DNA of 64,000 bases from an uncultured Sphingomonadaceae bacterium (GCA_947258815.1 CAMYJW010000027.1:18719-82718), one strand, 5' to 3'; shown: positions 18,841 through 28,884, counted from the stretch's first letter. Notes: a model not told the origin generated them from the letters alone. Numbers and translations: made by a program.

Positions 18841-20307
18841 TTATTGCCCATTCCCACTTTCAGAAGCGGGGGCTTTGGGCAGATCCCCCCGTTTCCGCAT
18901 ACGGCGCTCCACCCAGTCGATGGATTCGACATGGACAGAGGGTCGTCCCTTGAAATTTTTTCGGATCAGATCGCTGTCGGCCAGAGAATCGAGCGTGAAG
19001 CCAAGGCCGTGACATTGCAGGCAGGTCTGCCTTCCCATCTTCTCATTGGGATGAAGGTTTCCGCTCTGATTATGATCGGTGAGCATCACCTTCTTGCCGT
19101 CGATCTTCCGCTCGACGACCGGCATGTGGCACGATGCGCATGTCACGCCGCTTCCCGCAGGCGCATCGCCGCTCAGCTCTTTTTGCCACAGCGCGTGATG
19201 GGGCGATTCGAAGTATGCTTTGGTATGTTCATCGTTGTGGCATGAAACGCAGGCATCCACTTTGGCCTTCTGCGTGTTGAAATCGTGTGCGCCGTGGCAC
19301 GATGTGCAGGTCAGGTCCTTGTGCGCGGCATCGGCTTTCATCGGCAGCCGCGCCAGCTCTGGTCGCATGGGCGAAAGCTTCTTCTCGCTGAACAGCCCGA
19401 ACAGCCCGTCATATTGCGTGAACAATCCTTCACCAAGCCGCATCCCGTGCTTGCCCTTCACAAACCGTTCGGCCTCATATGTGTGGCAGGTCGCGCACTG
19501 CTCCATCGCGGGTTTTGCAATCCAGCTCGCCTTCGTTTTGGGGTTTGCGCCCTCGGGCTGGTGACAGCCTGAACAATTGACCCCTGACGCGGCGTGCGCG
19601 CTTTGCAGCCATCCTTCCGAAACATGGGCATCAAGCGGGATACCGGCAGGCGCATCGGGAACGCTCAGACGCTCAGCCGAAGTTTTCGACGCATAAAGTT
19701 CGCCCGCCTGCGCAAACCCGGCAGAGCCATAGCGCAACGCCATTTTGGGGTGCGCCTTAAGCCACGGCTCGCCGACGTGCTTTTCAAGGAAATCCTCGTA
19801 AAGCGCCTGATTATCGTGGAAATTGTGGCAGCCTGCGTTGCCGCACGTTTCAAACCCATAACCTTCGTGGCTGGGGCGGTCCTTGGCGATATCCTGATGG
19901 CAGGCGGAGCAATAGTCCATCGGCAGGGTGACCGCCATCGGGCGTGTCACATCCTCGTTATGCTCAACGTGGCACGTGAGGCATTCCATCGCGTTGAGCT
20001 GTTCCAGCCGCTCGGCATTGCGCGGATCGCGAAACTTTTTCGCAGGGTGGCTGTCATTCATCGCATCAAGATCGTCCTGATGACAATTTCGGCAGCTTTT
20101 CTCGATGCTTTCGCGCCCGCCGAACCAGTCGGTGTGGCAGGTGTTGCACGAAAGCTCCATCTGGTGATGGGCGTCGGTCGTCTTGCCAATGAGAAACCAG
20201 TGGCGCGGCCCGCCATAAGCCATCACCGCCGCAGCCGAGGCCAGAAGCAGGACTGTCGCCAGCGTCCAAAACAGCCAGAGCCGTTTGGTTGAGAACAGCC
20301 GCGCCAT
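18841..20307 (-). CDS. Membrane-anchored multiheme cytochrome c, 11 heme motifs
   Basis: 488 residues. An N-terminal anchor at about 9-31 precedes a large periplasmic part. I count ten CXXCH motifs (residues 54, 72, 109, 133, 245, 271, 334, 353, 390, 429) plus one CX4CH, CGNAGCH, at 155. Motifs cluster in two halves, 54-161 and 245-433, separated by about 80 residues without a heme. The NapC/NrfH-like anchor and spacing suggest electron transfer across the periplasm; no catalytic Lys-heme (CXXCK) is seen, so an enzymatic role is doubtful. Its ATG overlaps the stop of the upstream flavoprotein gene (TGATG), implying a working pair. Substrate unknown. Confidence 0.88.
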   Translation of the reverse strand: MARLFSTKRLWLFWTLATVLLLASAAAVMAYGGPRHWFLIGKTTDAHHQMELSCNTCHTDWFGGRESIEKSCRNCHQDDLDAMNDSHPAKKFRDPRNAERLEQLNAMECLTCHVEHNEDVTRPMAVTLPMDYCSACHQDIAKDRPSHEGYGFETCGNAGCHNFHDNQALYEDFLEKHVGEPWLKAHPKMALRYGSAGFAQAGELYASKTSAERLSVPDAPAGIPLDAHVSEGWLQSAHAASGVNCSGCHQPEGANPKTKASWIAKPAMEQCATCHTYEAERFVKGKHGMRLGEGLFTQYDGLFGLFSEKKLSPMRPELARLPMKADAAHKDLTCTSCHGAHDFNTQKAKVDACVSCHNDEHTKAYFESPHHALWQKELSGDAPAGSGVTCASCHMPVVERKIDGKKVMLTDHNQSGNLHPNEKMGRQTCLQCHGLGFTLDSLADSDLIRKNFKGRPSVHVESIDWVERRMRKRGDLPKAPASESGNGQ

Positions 20308-22343
20308 CAGTAGAAATAGACCGTAATGATGTGGAGCATGAGCAGCAGCGGCAGCGGCCACAACGCCAGCATATGCAGCCACCAGCTGATCTTGCGCGGA
20401 TCGACCTTGCGTTCGCGCACCGGACCGATCGCCGCCAGTTTATGCTCCGATGCCACAATTGCGCCGCCAACCGCACCCGCAGCGATCGTGGCCAGGAAGC
20501 TGAGCATCAATGCCAGATTGAGATTGGTGCCAAGGCGCAGCCCCGAATGCAGAACCAGCGCCGCCACTGCGATCACTCCGATCGCCAGATGGATCATCCG
20601 CCAGGTCGCATAATCGCCGAAATTCAGCCATTTTACGCGCTTTCGCAAAGACAGTATCCCGGCCAGAACCGACAAGCCCAGCAACGTGAAACCACTGATC
20701 TGCTTGAGCGTGCCGTCAACAAACAGATCGGACACCACGAAGTCCGTTGAAAACACGTCGGTCATCGCGATCGGACGAAGTGCAACATAAAGCAGCGCGC
20801 CGATCGCAGCGACGAAGGAAAACGCCAGCAGCGGGATCGCCCAGCGATCCGCTTCGGGGGGCGCATCGTCTCCGGTCAGTTCCTGCAACAGCGGTTTGCA
20901 TGTGCCACATACGGTTGACGCGCTGGTCATGCGCGCCAGTTCTTCGATGCTGGCACACCCCGCAGCGATGGCATCGCCCAGCTGACCGCGCGTTACGCCG
21001 GTGCAATTGCAAACGGTTGCCGCAGGAGGCCATGCTGCCACGGCATCGGGCAGTTCCTCATCGGGCAAACTGCCGGTTCTGCGGAATGTGCGCAAAGCGA
21101 AAAAGCCAATCCGCGCGCGGCTTTGCACAAGCTGCTGCACATGGCCGATGCCATCCCATTCGCCCACCGCGATGGCGCCTGCCAGCCGCCCGCGTTTCAC
21201 CAGAAGCCGGCGATAGCCTTCCGGCCCTTGCCAGATATGGCTTTCCAGGTCGTCGCGCTGGTCTGCCTGTTCAACATCGCCCGCGCTGAACACCGGCGCA
21301 CCGACCACCTTGAGCCGGGTTGTCGGCTCGCGTCGGGTGTATTTCGCCGTCTGACCCGCAGCATTCAGCGCGGCGACCTGGGCCTGCTCCAGCCCCGGCG
21401 CGACCAGCCCTTCAAGCTGGCCATTGAACTCGGCACATTCGCCCACTGCAAAGATATCGGGATCCGATGTGCGCATCTGCGCATCGACCGTGATTCCGCG
21501 CCCGACTTTCAGCCCCGCTTCCCTTGCGATCTGGTTGTTGGGCCGGATGCCGGTGCACAGCACGATCGTATCGCATGCGATGTGATCGCCGCCTGCCAGC
21601 AACAACCCTTCAACCTGCAGCGTTCCGATAACCTGCCGCACCGCGCAATGGGTGCGCACGGTGATGCCCAGTTCCCCGATCCTGCGCGCAAGTTCCTCGC
21701 CGCCGGCACGATCGAGCTGACGCGCCATCAGCCAGGGTTCGTTCTCCAGTATGGTGACTTTCGCACCGCGACTGTGCATGCCGCGCGCCGCTTCCAGCCC
21801 CAGCAGCCCGCCGCCGATCACCACCGTATGCCGCGTCGTCTGGGCGCGGGCGATCAGGTGCTCAACATCGTTGAGGCTGCGAAACGTATAGACATTGCGC
21901 AGATCGAGACCGGGAATATGCGGACGAAACGCATGCGATCCGGTGGCGAACACCACAGAAAGATAGGGCCATTCGCGCCCCTCGTGATCAATCGCCACCC
22001 GTTTCTCACGATCCAGCCCGACAATCCGGGTGGAATCGTGCCGTGTGACTGTTTCGGATGTTTCCAGATCGAGCGACTGGCGGACCTGACCGAGATTGAC
22101 TTCACGGGCAAGCAGCGGGGTCAGCTTAACACGGTTGTAACCGCCCCATTTTTCATCGCTGAACAGCAGAATCGGATCGCTGGTCTGCCGCGCGAGTTGC
22201 TGCGCCGCACGCGTGCCCGCCGGGCCTCCGCCAACGATGATATGCGCGGGGATTTGCGCCGGCCCATCGCTGTCACGCGCAGACGCGATGTCATCCGCGC
22301 GCGTGGCATTACCTTCTGAAATCGCACTCGTCTTGACGTCCAT
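20307..22343 (-). CDS. NirB-like FAD oxidoreductase fused to [2Fe-2S] domain and di-heme cytochrome b module
   Basis: 678 residues in three parts. Residues 33-430 form an FAD/NAD(P)H oxidoreductase with GGGPAG at 38 and GGGLLGLEAA near 177, LCTGIRPN near 262 and FAVGECAE near 298, like the N-terminus of NirB/rubredoxin reductases. Residues 444-485 form a BFD-like [2Fe-2S] domain (CNC at 445-447, CGTC at 479-482). Residues 500-678 hold five membrane segments; His585/His599 and His657/His671 are each 14 apart, as expected for two stacked b hemes. So electrons may pass from NAD(P)H via FAD and Fe-S to membrane hemes, then to the coupled multiheme cytochrome. The start at 22341-22343 is chosen for its ATG; an upstream TTG at 22391 is possible. 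Confidence 0.85.
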   Translation of the reverse strand: MDVKTSAISEGNATRADDIASARDSDGPAQIPAHIIVGGGPAGTRAAQQLARQTSDPILLFSDEKWGGYNRVKLTPLLAREVNLGQVRQSLDLETSETVTRHDSTRIVGLDREKRVAIDHEGREWPYLSVVFATGSHAFRPHIPGLDLRNVYTFRSLNDVEHLIARAQTTRHTVVIGGGLLGLEAARGMHSRGAKVTILENEPWLMARQLDRAGGEELARRIGELGITVRTHCAVRQVIGTLQVEGLLLAGGDHIACDTIVLCTGIRPNNQIAREAGLKVGRGITVDAQMRTSDPDIFAVGECAEFNGQLEGLVAPGLEQAQVAALNAAGQTAKYTRREPTTRLKVVGAPVFSAGDVEQADQRDDLESHIWQGPEGYRRLLVKRGRLAGAIAVGEWDGIGHVQQLVQSRARIGFFALRTFRRTGSLPDEELPDAVAAWPPAATVCNCTGVTRGQLGDAIAAGCASIEELARMTSASTVCGTCKPLLQELTGDDAPPEADRWAIPLLAFSFVAAIGALLYVALRPIAMTDVFSTDFVVSDLFVDGTLKQISGFTLLGLSVLAGILSLRKRVKWLNFGDYATWRMIHLAIGVIAVAALVLHSGLRLGTNLNLALMLSFLATIAAGAVGGAIVASEHKLAAIGPVRERKVDPRKISWWLHMLALWPLPLLLMLHIITVYFY

Positions 22344-22725
22344 CCGTTGTATCGCCGCCCCTTGCCGCTCGAAAAGCCGCTCGAAAAACAATCGATTTCT
22401 CGGGACACGTCTGGCGAGGGCGAATGCGCCCGCAGCCGAATCGGTGACCCTGCGGTTCGTGCAATCGCGCCATTGCGATGGAATTGTGATTTCATTGCAG
22501 CCAGATACGCCATTGTATCGTGAAAGAGGCCCTTAGCCGGACCACTTTGCTGCACCTGCGAAAAGAACCCGTTTTCCGCGGTTTTGTCAAGCCGCCTGGC
22601 GGGAAAACCACCGGCGCGCTCCAAAGGAGCAGTCTTGCGCGCCAGCGGGTTGGCAAGCCCCGGCTTATACAAGCGAAGCCAAGGCCACGGATGTGGCCGC
22701 CCGGCGCTTGAGGGCAATCGGATAT
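22344..22725. other. 382-bp gene-free region between tRNA-Arg and the heme block
   Basis: Likely holds the promoter of the flavoprotein gene. I see no convincing protein. A small hairpin GGCCAC/GTGGCC at 22683-22698 lies about 30 nt past the 3' end of the tRNA and could help end its transcript, but no T-run follows. Confidence 0.4.
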
Positions 22726-22802
22726 TGGCGCGCCCGGCAGGACTCGAACCTGCTGCCTCAAGATTAGAAGTCTCGCGCTCTATCCAGATGAGCTACGGGC
22801 GC
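22726..22802 (-). tRNA. tRNA-Arg (anticodon TCT), CCA encoded
   Basis: Read on the minus strand it starts GCGCCCG at 22802 and pairs with CGGGCGC at 22730-22736. The D-arm is GCTCATCTGGATAGAGC, the anticodon loop CTTCTAA with anticodon TCT reading AGA, and the T-arm GCAGGTTCGAGTCCTGC. The discriminator is G and the CCA end is encoded (22726-22728). Confidence 0.95.
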
Positions 22803-22927
22803 GCGCGCAAATCCCATTAGGCGTGCTTGACGATCAGCGCAAACATCTCGGCGCGCACGCCGCGCAAAATCCGCGCCATTGGCTCACGCCGCTTTCCTGC
22901 ATCGGCGAAGCGGGCTAACCAGCAGCG

Positions 22928-23653
22928 ATGAGCGAGCCGGATCTCAAACATATCGATGGCGTTGCGGGGGCGCGGCGGCATTATCGCTATTTCGATTTCG
23001 TGATGGCCGCGTTCGTTGCGATCCTGCTGCTTTCCAACCTGATCGGCGCGGCCAAGCTTTCCACCATTGCCGGGTTCACGTTTGGCGCGGGCATCCTGTT
23101 CTTCCCGGTCAGCTATGTGATCGGCGACGTGCTGACCGAAGTGTATGGCTATGCCCATGCCCGGCGCTGCATCTGGATGGGATTTGCGGCGATGGCGTTC
23201 ATGGCATTGATGAGCTGGGTGGTCGTCGCCATGCCGCCCGCCGAAACGTGGGACGGGCAAGCCGCCTATGAAAGCGTTTTCGGCGCTGTGCCGCGCATTG
23301 TTGCGGCTTCGATGCTGGCGTTCTGGGCCGGAGAGTTCGTCAATTCCTTCGTGCTCGCCAAAATGAAGCTCTGGACCAAAGGCAAAGCGCTGTGGAGCCG
23401 CACGATCGGATCAACGGTTTTCGGACAGGCGGTGGACAGCCTGATCTTCTATCCCGTCGCGTTTCTTGGCGTGTGGGAAACGCGCGACGTGTTTCTGGTG
23501 ATGGTCACCAACTGGGCGCTGAAAGTGGCATGGGAGGCGGTGCTTACGCCGCTCACATATCTGGTTGTCGGCTGGCTGAAAACGCGCGAAGGGGTTGATG
23601 TCTATGACGACGGGACCGATTTCTCACCCTTCGCGCAAGCCGATTCGGTCTGA
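22928..23653 (+). CDS. Queuosine precursor transporter, YhhQ family
   Basis: Integral membrane protein of 241 residues with about six hydrophobic segments. The core FPVSYVIGDVLTEVYGYAHA and the segment TIGSTVFGQAVDSLIFYPVAF are the two signature regions of the YhhQ/COG1738 family, which imports queuine or its precursors (preQ0/preQ1) for tRNA modification. Located between tRNA-Arg and recF. No preQ1 riboswitch is evident in the 125 nt before it. Confidence 0.92.
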   Translation: MSEPDLKHIDGVAGARRHYRYFDFVMAAFVAILLLSNLIGAAKLSTIAGFTFGAGILFFPVSYVIGDVLTEVYGYAHARRCIWMGFAAMAFMALMSWVVVAMPPAETWDGQAAYESVFGAVPRIVAASMLAFWAGEFVNSFVLAKMKLWTKGKALWSRTIGSTVFGQAVDSLIFYPVAFLGVWETRDVFLVMVTNWALKVAWEAVLTPLTYLVVGWLKTREGVDVYDDGTDFSPFAQADSV

Positions 23654-23671
23654 ACCCAGCTGACATTGCCG

Positions 23672-24787
23672 ATGACCCTTGATCGCATCCTGTTGTCCGA
23701 TTTTCGCAACCATCGCGAAACCCGTATCGAAAACACAGCCCGCTTTAACCTGCTGGTGGGGGAAAACGGCGCCGGCAAAACCAACGTGCTCGAAGCGATC
23801 TCGCTGCTTGCACCGGGCCGCGGCATGCGGCGGGCGAAGCTGGATGAGATGCCTTCGCAAACGGGCAAAGGCGGCTTTGCGATAAGCGCCGATCTGGCAA
23901 CGCAGGCCGATCCGGTGCGGCTGGGCACGGGCTTGCGGGCCACGCAGCCGGGCAAACGCATTATCCAGATAAACCAGACCGCCGCGCCGGCTGTGCGGCT
24001 TGCTGAATGGCTGTCTATCGGCTGGCTGACCCCGGCGATGGACCGGCTGTTCGCAGAAGGCGCAGGAGCCCGGCGGCGCTTTTTAGACCGGCTGGTGCTG
24101 GCCGTCGCGCCCGGTCATGCCAAAAGCGCGACGCGACTGGAAAATGCATTGCGCGAACGAAATCGCCTGCTGGCCGAACCGCAGATGCCCGAAAAACAAT
24201 GGTTCGATGCAATCGAAGCGCAGATCGCCGAAGCTGGAGCCGCCGTGGCCAGCGAACGCGCGGCGATGGTTCGCGAACTGGACAGGACGCTGGCGGCGCT
24301 TCCCGATGGCCCGTTCGCGCGCCCTTCGCTGCGCTATGAACCGGGCGGGCCAATCACAGCAGAGGCGCTGGCCGCCGCCTTGCAGGATATGCGCGGGCGC
24401 GACCGGGCCGCGCAGCGCACGCTGACGGGGCCGCATCGCGATGAAATTGCCGTTGCCATGGTTGGCAAAAATGGCTCCGAGGGCGAGCGTCAGCCCGCCG
24501 CCGATTGCTCTACCGGAGAGCAAAAAGCCATGCTGATCGCCATCGTCCTTGCCCATTCGCAACTGCTCGAAACCGCCCGCCGCGAAGATACCCGCCCGCG
24601 CCTGTTATTGCTTGACGAAGTAGCCGCCCATCTCGATCCGCTACGCCGCGAAGCGCTGTTTGATCGGCTGCGTGGCGGCCATGCGCAAGTATGGCTGACC
24701 GGAACCGAACTGGCACCCTTCGACGCCATCCGAAACGAAGCGGCGATCTGGAACGTGCGCGGCGGCACAGTTGCGCGCGCCGATTAG
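23672..24787 (+). CDS. recF: DNA replication/repair protein RecF
   Basis: SMC-like ATPase that helps load RecA at gaps. From MTLDRILLSDFRNH the 371-residue product has Walker A GENGAGKTN near residue 32, the signature CSTGEQKAMLIAIVLAHSQL and Walker B RLLLLDEVAAHLD. The ATG at 23672 is 18 nt after the upstream stop; a TTG two codons earlier is less likely. Its stop codon falls in the first bases of a dispersed repeat (24784-24888). Confidence 0.95.
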   Translation: MTLDRILLSDFRNHRETRIENTARFNLLVGENGAGKTNVLEAISLLAPGRGMRRAKLDEMPSQTGKGGFAISADLATQADPVRLGTGLRATQPGKRIIQINQTAAPAVRLAEWLSIGWLTPAMDRLFAEGAGARRRFLDRLVLAVAPGHAKSATRLENALRERNRLLAEPQMPEKQWFDAIEAQIAEAGAAVASERAAMVRELDRTLAALPDGPFARPSLRYEPGGPITAEALAAALQDMRGRDRAAQRTLTGPHRDEIAVAMVGKNGSEGERQPAADCSTGEQKAMLIAIVLAHSQLLETARREDTRPRLLLLDEVAAHLDPLRREALFDRLRGGHAQVWLTGTELAPFDAIRNEAAIWNVRGGTVARAD

Positions 24788-24888
24788 AGCACTTTTCCGA
24801 TCAATTCGGATCGGAAAGTGCGATAAGCCCGCGCGGCGCATGAGCGTTGCTTTTTCGCTCGCGTCAGCTTGAACGAAAAACGCTCTAA
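24784..24888. repeat. Dispersed palindromic repeat, 105 bp, after recF
   Basis: Begins TTAGAGC (24784-24790) and ends with the inverse GCTCTAA (24882-24888). Inside, GCACTTTTCCGATC faces GATCGGAAAGTGC with one bulged base. The 3' part (GCGCATGAGCGTTGCT ... TGAACGAAAAACGCTCTAA) closely resembles the copy at 37422-37490, so it is a multi-copy intergenic element. Confidence 0.65.
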
Positions 24889-24902
24889 GCAAGCGCGCGG
24901 CT

Positions 24903-25604
24903 TTACTCTCGCGGCAACGCGCCTTCCACGCGATCCGCCGTCGCGGAGACCATCGCTTCCACTCCCGCTTTCGTGGGGTGAATCTTGTCATCCTGCACCA
25001 GATCGGGCCGATCCATCAGCGGCTGGAGGAAAAACGGCACCAGCGTTGCGCCATGTTTTTTCGCCAGTGCAGGGTAAATCGCGTTGAACGCCTTGCCATA
25101 ATCCTCACCCAGATTGGGCGCGGCCAGCATCCCCAGCAGAATAACGGGAATGCCTTTTTCCTTCAGCCGGGCAAGCATCGCATCGAGATTGGCGCGCGAC
25201 TGTTCGGGCTTCAGGCCGCGCAACATATCGTTCCCGCCAAGGCTGATGATCGCCAGCGCTGGCGCGGCTGCCTGATTTTCCAGCGTGAAATCCAGCCGAT
25301 CGAGCCCGCCGCCGGTCGTATCGCCGGAAACCCCCGCATTAGCGATCCGCGCGTTGATGCCTTTTGCGCGCAAGGCCGCTTCCAGCATCGCGGGATAGTT
25401 CTGCCCTTCTTCCAACCCGTATCCGGTGAACAGACTGTCACCGATTGCAACGATCGGAATTTCGCGGCCCATCACCGGCACTTCGGGCGGGGTTTCCGCG
25501 CCCGCAACGGGGGCCGGAGCCGCAGCCTGATCCGGGGCTGTATCGCAAGCGGAAAGCAGCCCCGCGCAAACCACGGCAATTGGGGCAAAACGGCGTAAAA
25601 GCAA
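24903..25604 (-). CDS. tesA: Arylesterase/lysophospholipase TesA, SGNH hydrolase, lipoprotein form
   Basis: 233 residues. A signal peptide ends in LLSACDTAP, a lipobox, so the enzyme is probably tethered in the periplasm. The SGNH blocks are present: GDSLFTGYGL (Ser), NAGVSGDTT (Gly), SLGGNDMLRG (Asn) and DDKIHPTKAG (Asp/His). The start is a TTG at 25602-25604, supported by AAGGAGG 5-6 nt upstream; the open frame further upstream overlaps the divergent ABC gene. Divergent from ybbA with 46 nt between starts, the classic tesA/ybbAP arrangement. Confidence 0.9.
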   Translation of the reverse strand: MLLRRFAPIAVVCAGLLSACDTAPDQAAAPAPVAGAETPPEVPVMGREIPIVAIGDSLFTGYGLEEGQNYPAMLEAALRAKGINARIANAGVSGDTTGGGLDRLDFTLENQAAAPALAIISLGGNDMLRGLKPEQSRANLDAMLARLKEKGIPVILLGMLAAPNLGEDYGKAFNAIYPALAKKHGATLVPFFLQPLMDRPDLVQDDKIHPTKAGVEAMVSATADRVEGALPRE

Positions 25605-25650
25605 GCGAACCTCCTTGTGAGACACCCCCAAGCTATGCCATCCACGCCGC

Positions 25651-26349
25651 GTGACAAGCCCCCCTCCCCCCCCGATCATCACAGCAAACGATCTCCGGCT
25701 GACTTTGGGCGATGCCAACAGCCCGGTTGAAATCCTGCGCGGCGTCGATCTGATCATCCCGCAAGGCCAGACAGTGGCCCTCCTCGGCCCGTCCGGTTCA
25801 GGCAAAAGTTCGCTGATGGCGGTGCTTTCCGGGCTGGAGCGCGCAACATCGGGCATGCTTACCGTGGCCGGAGCAGACTTCACCGGGATGGACGAAGACG
25901 CGCTGGCGCAGGCCCGGCGCGGGCGGATCGGGATCGTGCTGCAGGCGTTTCACCTGCTGCCAACGATGACCGCGCTGGACAATGTCGCCACCCCCATGGA
26001 ACTGGCCGGGATGGACGATGCCAGAGCACGCGCCACGGCCGAGCTGGACGCGGTTGGCCTTGCCCACCGGCTGACGCATTATCCAGCGCAGCTTTCCGGC
26101 GGAGAGCAACAGCGCGTCGCCATTGCGCGCGCCACCGCCCCGCGCCCGCCGCTGATCTTCGCCGATGAGCCAACCGGCAATCTTGATGCCGCAACCGGTG
26201 AAGCGATCATCGAACTGCTGTTTGACCGGCGCGCGCAATCAGATGCAACGCTGATTATCATCACCCACGATCCGGCGCTGGCCGAACGGTGCGAGCGGAT
26301 CATCACGCTGGGCGACGGCAGGATCGCCAGCGACACCACGCAGACGTGA
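25651..26349 (+). CDS. ybbA: ABC transporter ATP-binding protein, YbbA
   Basis: 232-residue ATPase of the MacB/LolD-like lipoprotein-extractor class. Walker [10 protein letters not shown] near residue 47, Q-loop [16 protein letters not shown], signature [14 protein letters not shown] and Walker [13 protein letters not shown] are all intact. Start is GTG at 25651. Its stop overlaps the GTG of the permease gene (GTGA). Divergent from tesA, as in many proteobacteria, hinting at a role in lipid or lipoprotein handling. Confidence 0.93.
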   Translation: MTSPPPPPIITANDLRLTLGDANSPVEILRGVDLIIPQGQTVALLGPSGSGKSSLMAVLSGLERATSGMLTVAGADFTGMDEDALAQARRGRIGIVLQAFHLLPTMTALDNVATPMELAGMDDARARATAELDAVGLAHRLTHYPAQLSGGEQQRVAIARATAPRPPLIFADEPTGNLDAATGEAIIELLFDRRAQSDATLIIITHDPALAERCERIITLGDGRIASDTTQT

Positions 26350-28880
26350 CTGCACCCCTGACATCCGCGCTATCGTGGGGCGCAGCATGGCGCATCGCGC
26401 GACGTGACCTGACGTCGCGTTTCCGGGGGTTGCGGCTGCTGCTGATCTGTCTGTTCCTTGGCGTCGGCGCGCTTGCGGCAATCGGCACGCTCACCGGGTC
26501 GATCGAACGCGAACTGAGCTCGCGCGGGCGCGAAATTCTGGGCGGCGATATCGAAGTGCGCGTGTGGCAACGCGGCCTGAGCGAAACGGAAAGCGCCGCG
26601 CTCACCAGCCTTGGCCAGCTGGAATCGGGCACCCGGATGCAGGCGATTGCGATGCGCGGCGATCTCTCCGCGCCCGTCGCGCTCAAAGCCGTGGGTGCGC
26701 GCTGGCCGCTGTACGGGCAATTCCGCCTGCAGGATGGCCGCACCGCGGGTGCGCCGCCCGCGAACACGGCTTGGATCGCCGAAGGCGCGGCGGAGCGGCT
26801 GGACGTCAGGCCGGGCGATACCTTCACTATCGGCACCAGCCGCCTGACAGTGGGCGGCATCATCGATGAAGAGCCTGACCGCCTGAGCGAAGGCTTTTCG
26901 CTCGGCGCGGCCATGATCGTACCGGCCTCTATGCCGCAAGCCGCAGGGCTGACCGTGCCCGGTTCGATGTTCCGCACGAAAGTGCGCGTCGCGCTGAAGC
27001 CGGGTCGCAATCCCGACGAGGCGGTTGCGTTTCTGAAACAGCGCATAGGCGAGACGGGTCTGGAATATCGCACGCGTGACAATGCCGCACCGGGAACCGA
27101 CCGGTTCGTTTCCAGAATGGGTGAATTTCTGGTGCTGGTCGGCCTTTCCGCCCTGGTGATCGCCGGGATCGGAATCGGCGGCGGCGTTTCGTCCTATCTT
27201 GAAGCGCGGCGAACCAGTATTGCAACGCTCAAGGTGCTGGGCGCGACAAGCGGCGATATCGCGCGCATCTATATTCTCCAGATCCTTGCCGCAGCGCTGA
27301 TCGGCAGCATCGCCGGACTGGCCGCGGGCGTGCTGGTCACGCCGCTTCTGGCGAGGGCACTGGGCACGCTGTTGCCGGTTTCAGCCGGATTCGCGTTTGA
27401 TCCCGCCGCGCTGATCACGGCGAGCGCCTATGGCCTGTTGGTGGCGCTGGTATTCGCCGCGCCGCCGCTGCTGCGCGCCCGCGCGTTTCCTGCAATGGCG
27501 CTGATGCGCGCGCGGGTAAGCCCGCTGGCGCTGCCCCGGCGCGAACTGGTGGCACCCGTTGGACTGGGGCTCGCCGCCATCGCGGTGCTCGCGCTGACCA
27601 ATGCCAACCGTCCTTATTTGACCGCGCTGTTTCTGCTGGGCGCCGCGGCCCTGCTTGGTTTTCTGGGGCTGTTGGGGCTCGCGATCCGCAAGGCCGCGCA
27701 GCACGCGCCAGCCCCGCGCGATCCGCTGCTGCGCGCAGGGCTGGCAAACCTGCACCGGCCCGGTTCGCAAACCGGCGCACTGGTGACGGCGCTGGGTTTC
27801 GGCCTCAGCGCATTCGTGCTGCTCGCCGCGATCCAGACCAGTCTTGACGCCAATATCCGCACCCGCGTTCCCCAACGCGCGCCGGACTATTTCGTGCTCG
27901 ATGTTCCGCGCGACAAGGTCAGCGATTTTCGCAACGCGGTTCTGGAAACAGCGCCACAAGCGAAGATTCAAACCGTTCCGGCCCTGCGCGGCAAGATCGT
28001 CGCCTATGGACCGGAAGATGCGATGGTGCGGGTTGCCGATCTCGATGAAATTCCCGAAGACGCGTGGTTTCTGCGCGGTGAGCGGGGCCTGACTTATGCC
28101 GATGCGGTGCCCGAAGGCAGCGTGCTGACCAGCGGCGAATGGTGGCCGCCGGGCTATGATGGGGAACCTCTGGTTTCTGTGGACGAAAAGCTGGCCGACA
28201 TTGTTGACATGTCAATCGGCGACACGGTTACGATCAGCCTGCTGGGCGTTGAACGCACGGCACGAATCACATCGCTGCGCCGGATCGAATGGGATTCGAT
28301 GGGGCTGAACAACGTGCTGGTTTTCTCTCCCAATGCATTGATCGATGCCCCGCACAATCTTGCCGCGACGATAGACCTGCCGCCCGGCGCGCGCGCAGAA
28401 GGCCTGTTGCGCAAACTGGTCCGCGCGTTTCCGGCCACGTCCGTGATCGAAACAGGCGGTATCCTGCGCGATGCCCGCGCGCTCTTGTCGCAGATGTCCA
28501 CCGCGATACTGGCGGCGGCTTCGGTTGCAGTGCTGGCGGGGCTGGCGGTATTGCTGGGCGCGATTGCCGCAGCGCGCGCCAGCCGGACTTATGACAACGT
28601 AATCCTGCGCGTGCTGGGAGCCAGCCGCAGGCAATTGCTGCTGCTGCAACTGGCGGAATATGGCCTGCTGGCAAGCGTCCTTTCCGTTGTCGCACTGGCG
28701 CTGGGCACCACGATCGGCTGGGCGATCATAACCCGGTTGTTTGACTTTGACTGGCTGCCTCACTGGCCCACTATTATCGGCGTGCTTTGCGCAGGGCTGG
28801 TTCTGATAATCGGCTTCGCAATGGCCGGATCGCTGCCGCTGTTGCGAGCAAAACCGGCCAGAGCGCTGCGCGAGCTTTAG
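26346..28880 (+). CDS. ybbP: FtsX-like ABC permease, YbbP
   Basis: 844-residue permease. A first membrane segment near 27-46, a large periplasmic region with [14 protein letters not shown], then two FtsX domains each with three or four membrane segments: [20 protein letters not shown] and [20 protein letters not shown] in the first, [20 protein letters not shown] and [20 protein letters not shown] in the second. Start is a GTG at 26346 overlapping the ybbA stop. It forms one exporter with YbbA. Confidence 0.92.
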   Translation: MTAPLTSALSWGAAWRIARRDLTSRFRGLRLLLICLFLGVGALAAIGTLTGSIERELSSRGREILGGDIEVRVWQRGLSETESAALTSLGQLESGTRMQAIAMRGDLSAPVALKAVGARWPLYGQFRLQDGRTAGAPPANTAWIAEGAAERLDVRPGDTFTIGTSRLTVGGIIDEEPDRLSEGFSLGAAMIVPASMPQAAGLTVPGSMFRTKVRVALKPGRNPDEAVAFLKQRIGETGLEYRTRDNAAPGTDRFVSRMGEFLVLVGLSALVIAGIGIGGGVSSYLEARRTSIATLKVLGATSGDIARIYILQILAAALIGSIAGLAAGVLVTPLLARALGTLLPVSAGFAFDPAALITASAYGLLVALVFAAPPLLRARAFPAMALMRARVSPLALPRRELVAPVGLGLAAIAVLALTNANRPYLTALFLLGAAALLGFLGLLGLAIRKAAQHAPAPRDPLLRAGLANLHRPGSQTGALVTALGFGLSAFVLLAAIQTSLDANIRTRVPQRAPDYFVLDVPRDKVSDFRNAVLETAPQAKIQTVPALRGKIVAYGPEDAMVRVADLDEIPEDAWFLRGERGLTYADAVPEGSVLTSGEWWPPGYDGEPLVSVDEKLADIVDMSIGDTVTISLLGVERTARITSLRRIEWDSMGLNNVLVFSPNALIDAPHNLAATIDLPPGARAEGLLRKLVRAFPATSVIETGGILRDARALLSQMSTAILAAASVAVLAGLAVLLGAIAAARASRTYDNVILRVLGASRRQLLLLQLAEYGLLASVLSVVALALGTTIGWAIITRLFDFDWLPHWPTIIGVLCAGLVLIIGFAMAGSLPLLRAKPARALREL

Positions 28881-28884
28881 TTGT

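Noticed and set aside
20307..22343. Assimilatory nitrite reductase NirB
   Set aside because: The siroheme/4Fe-4S reductase half is missing and is replaced by a membrane cytochrome b-like region.
22802..22927. preQ1 riboswitch before the YhhQ gene
   Set aside because: No preQ1-like aptamer pattern (short stem with A-rich tail) could be found.
22817..23260. 147-residue minus-strand frame next to tRNA-Arg
   Set aside because: It is antisense to the YhhQ transporter; the only non-overlapping part is about 20 codons without good support.
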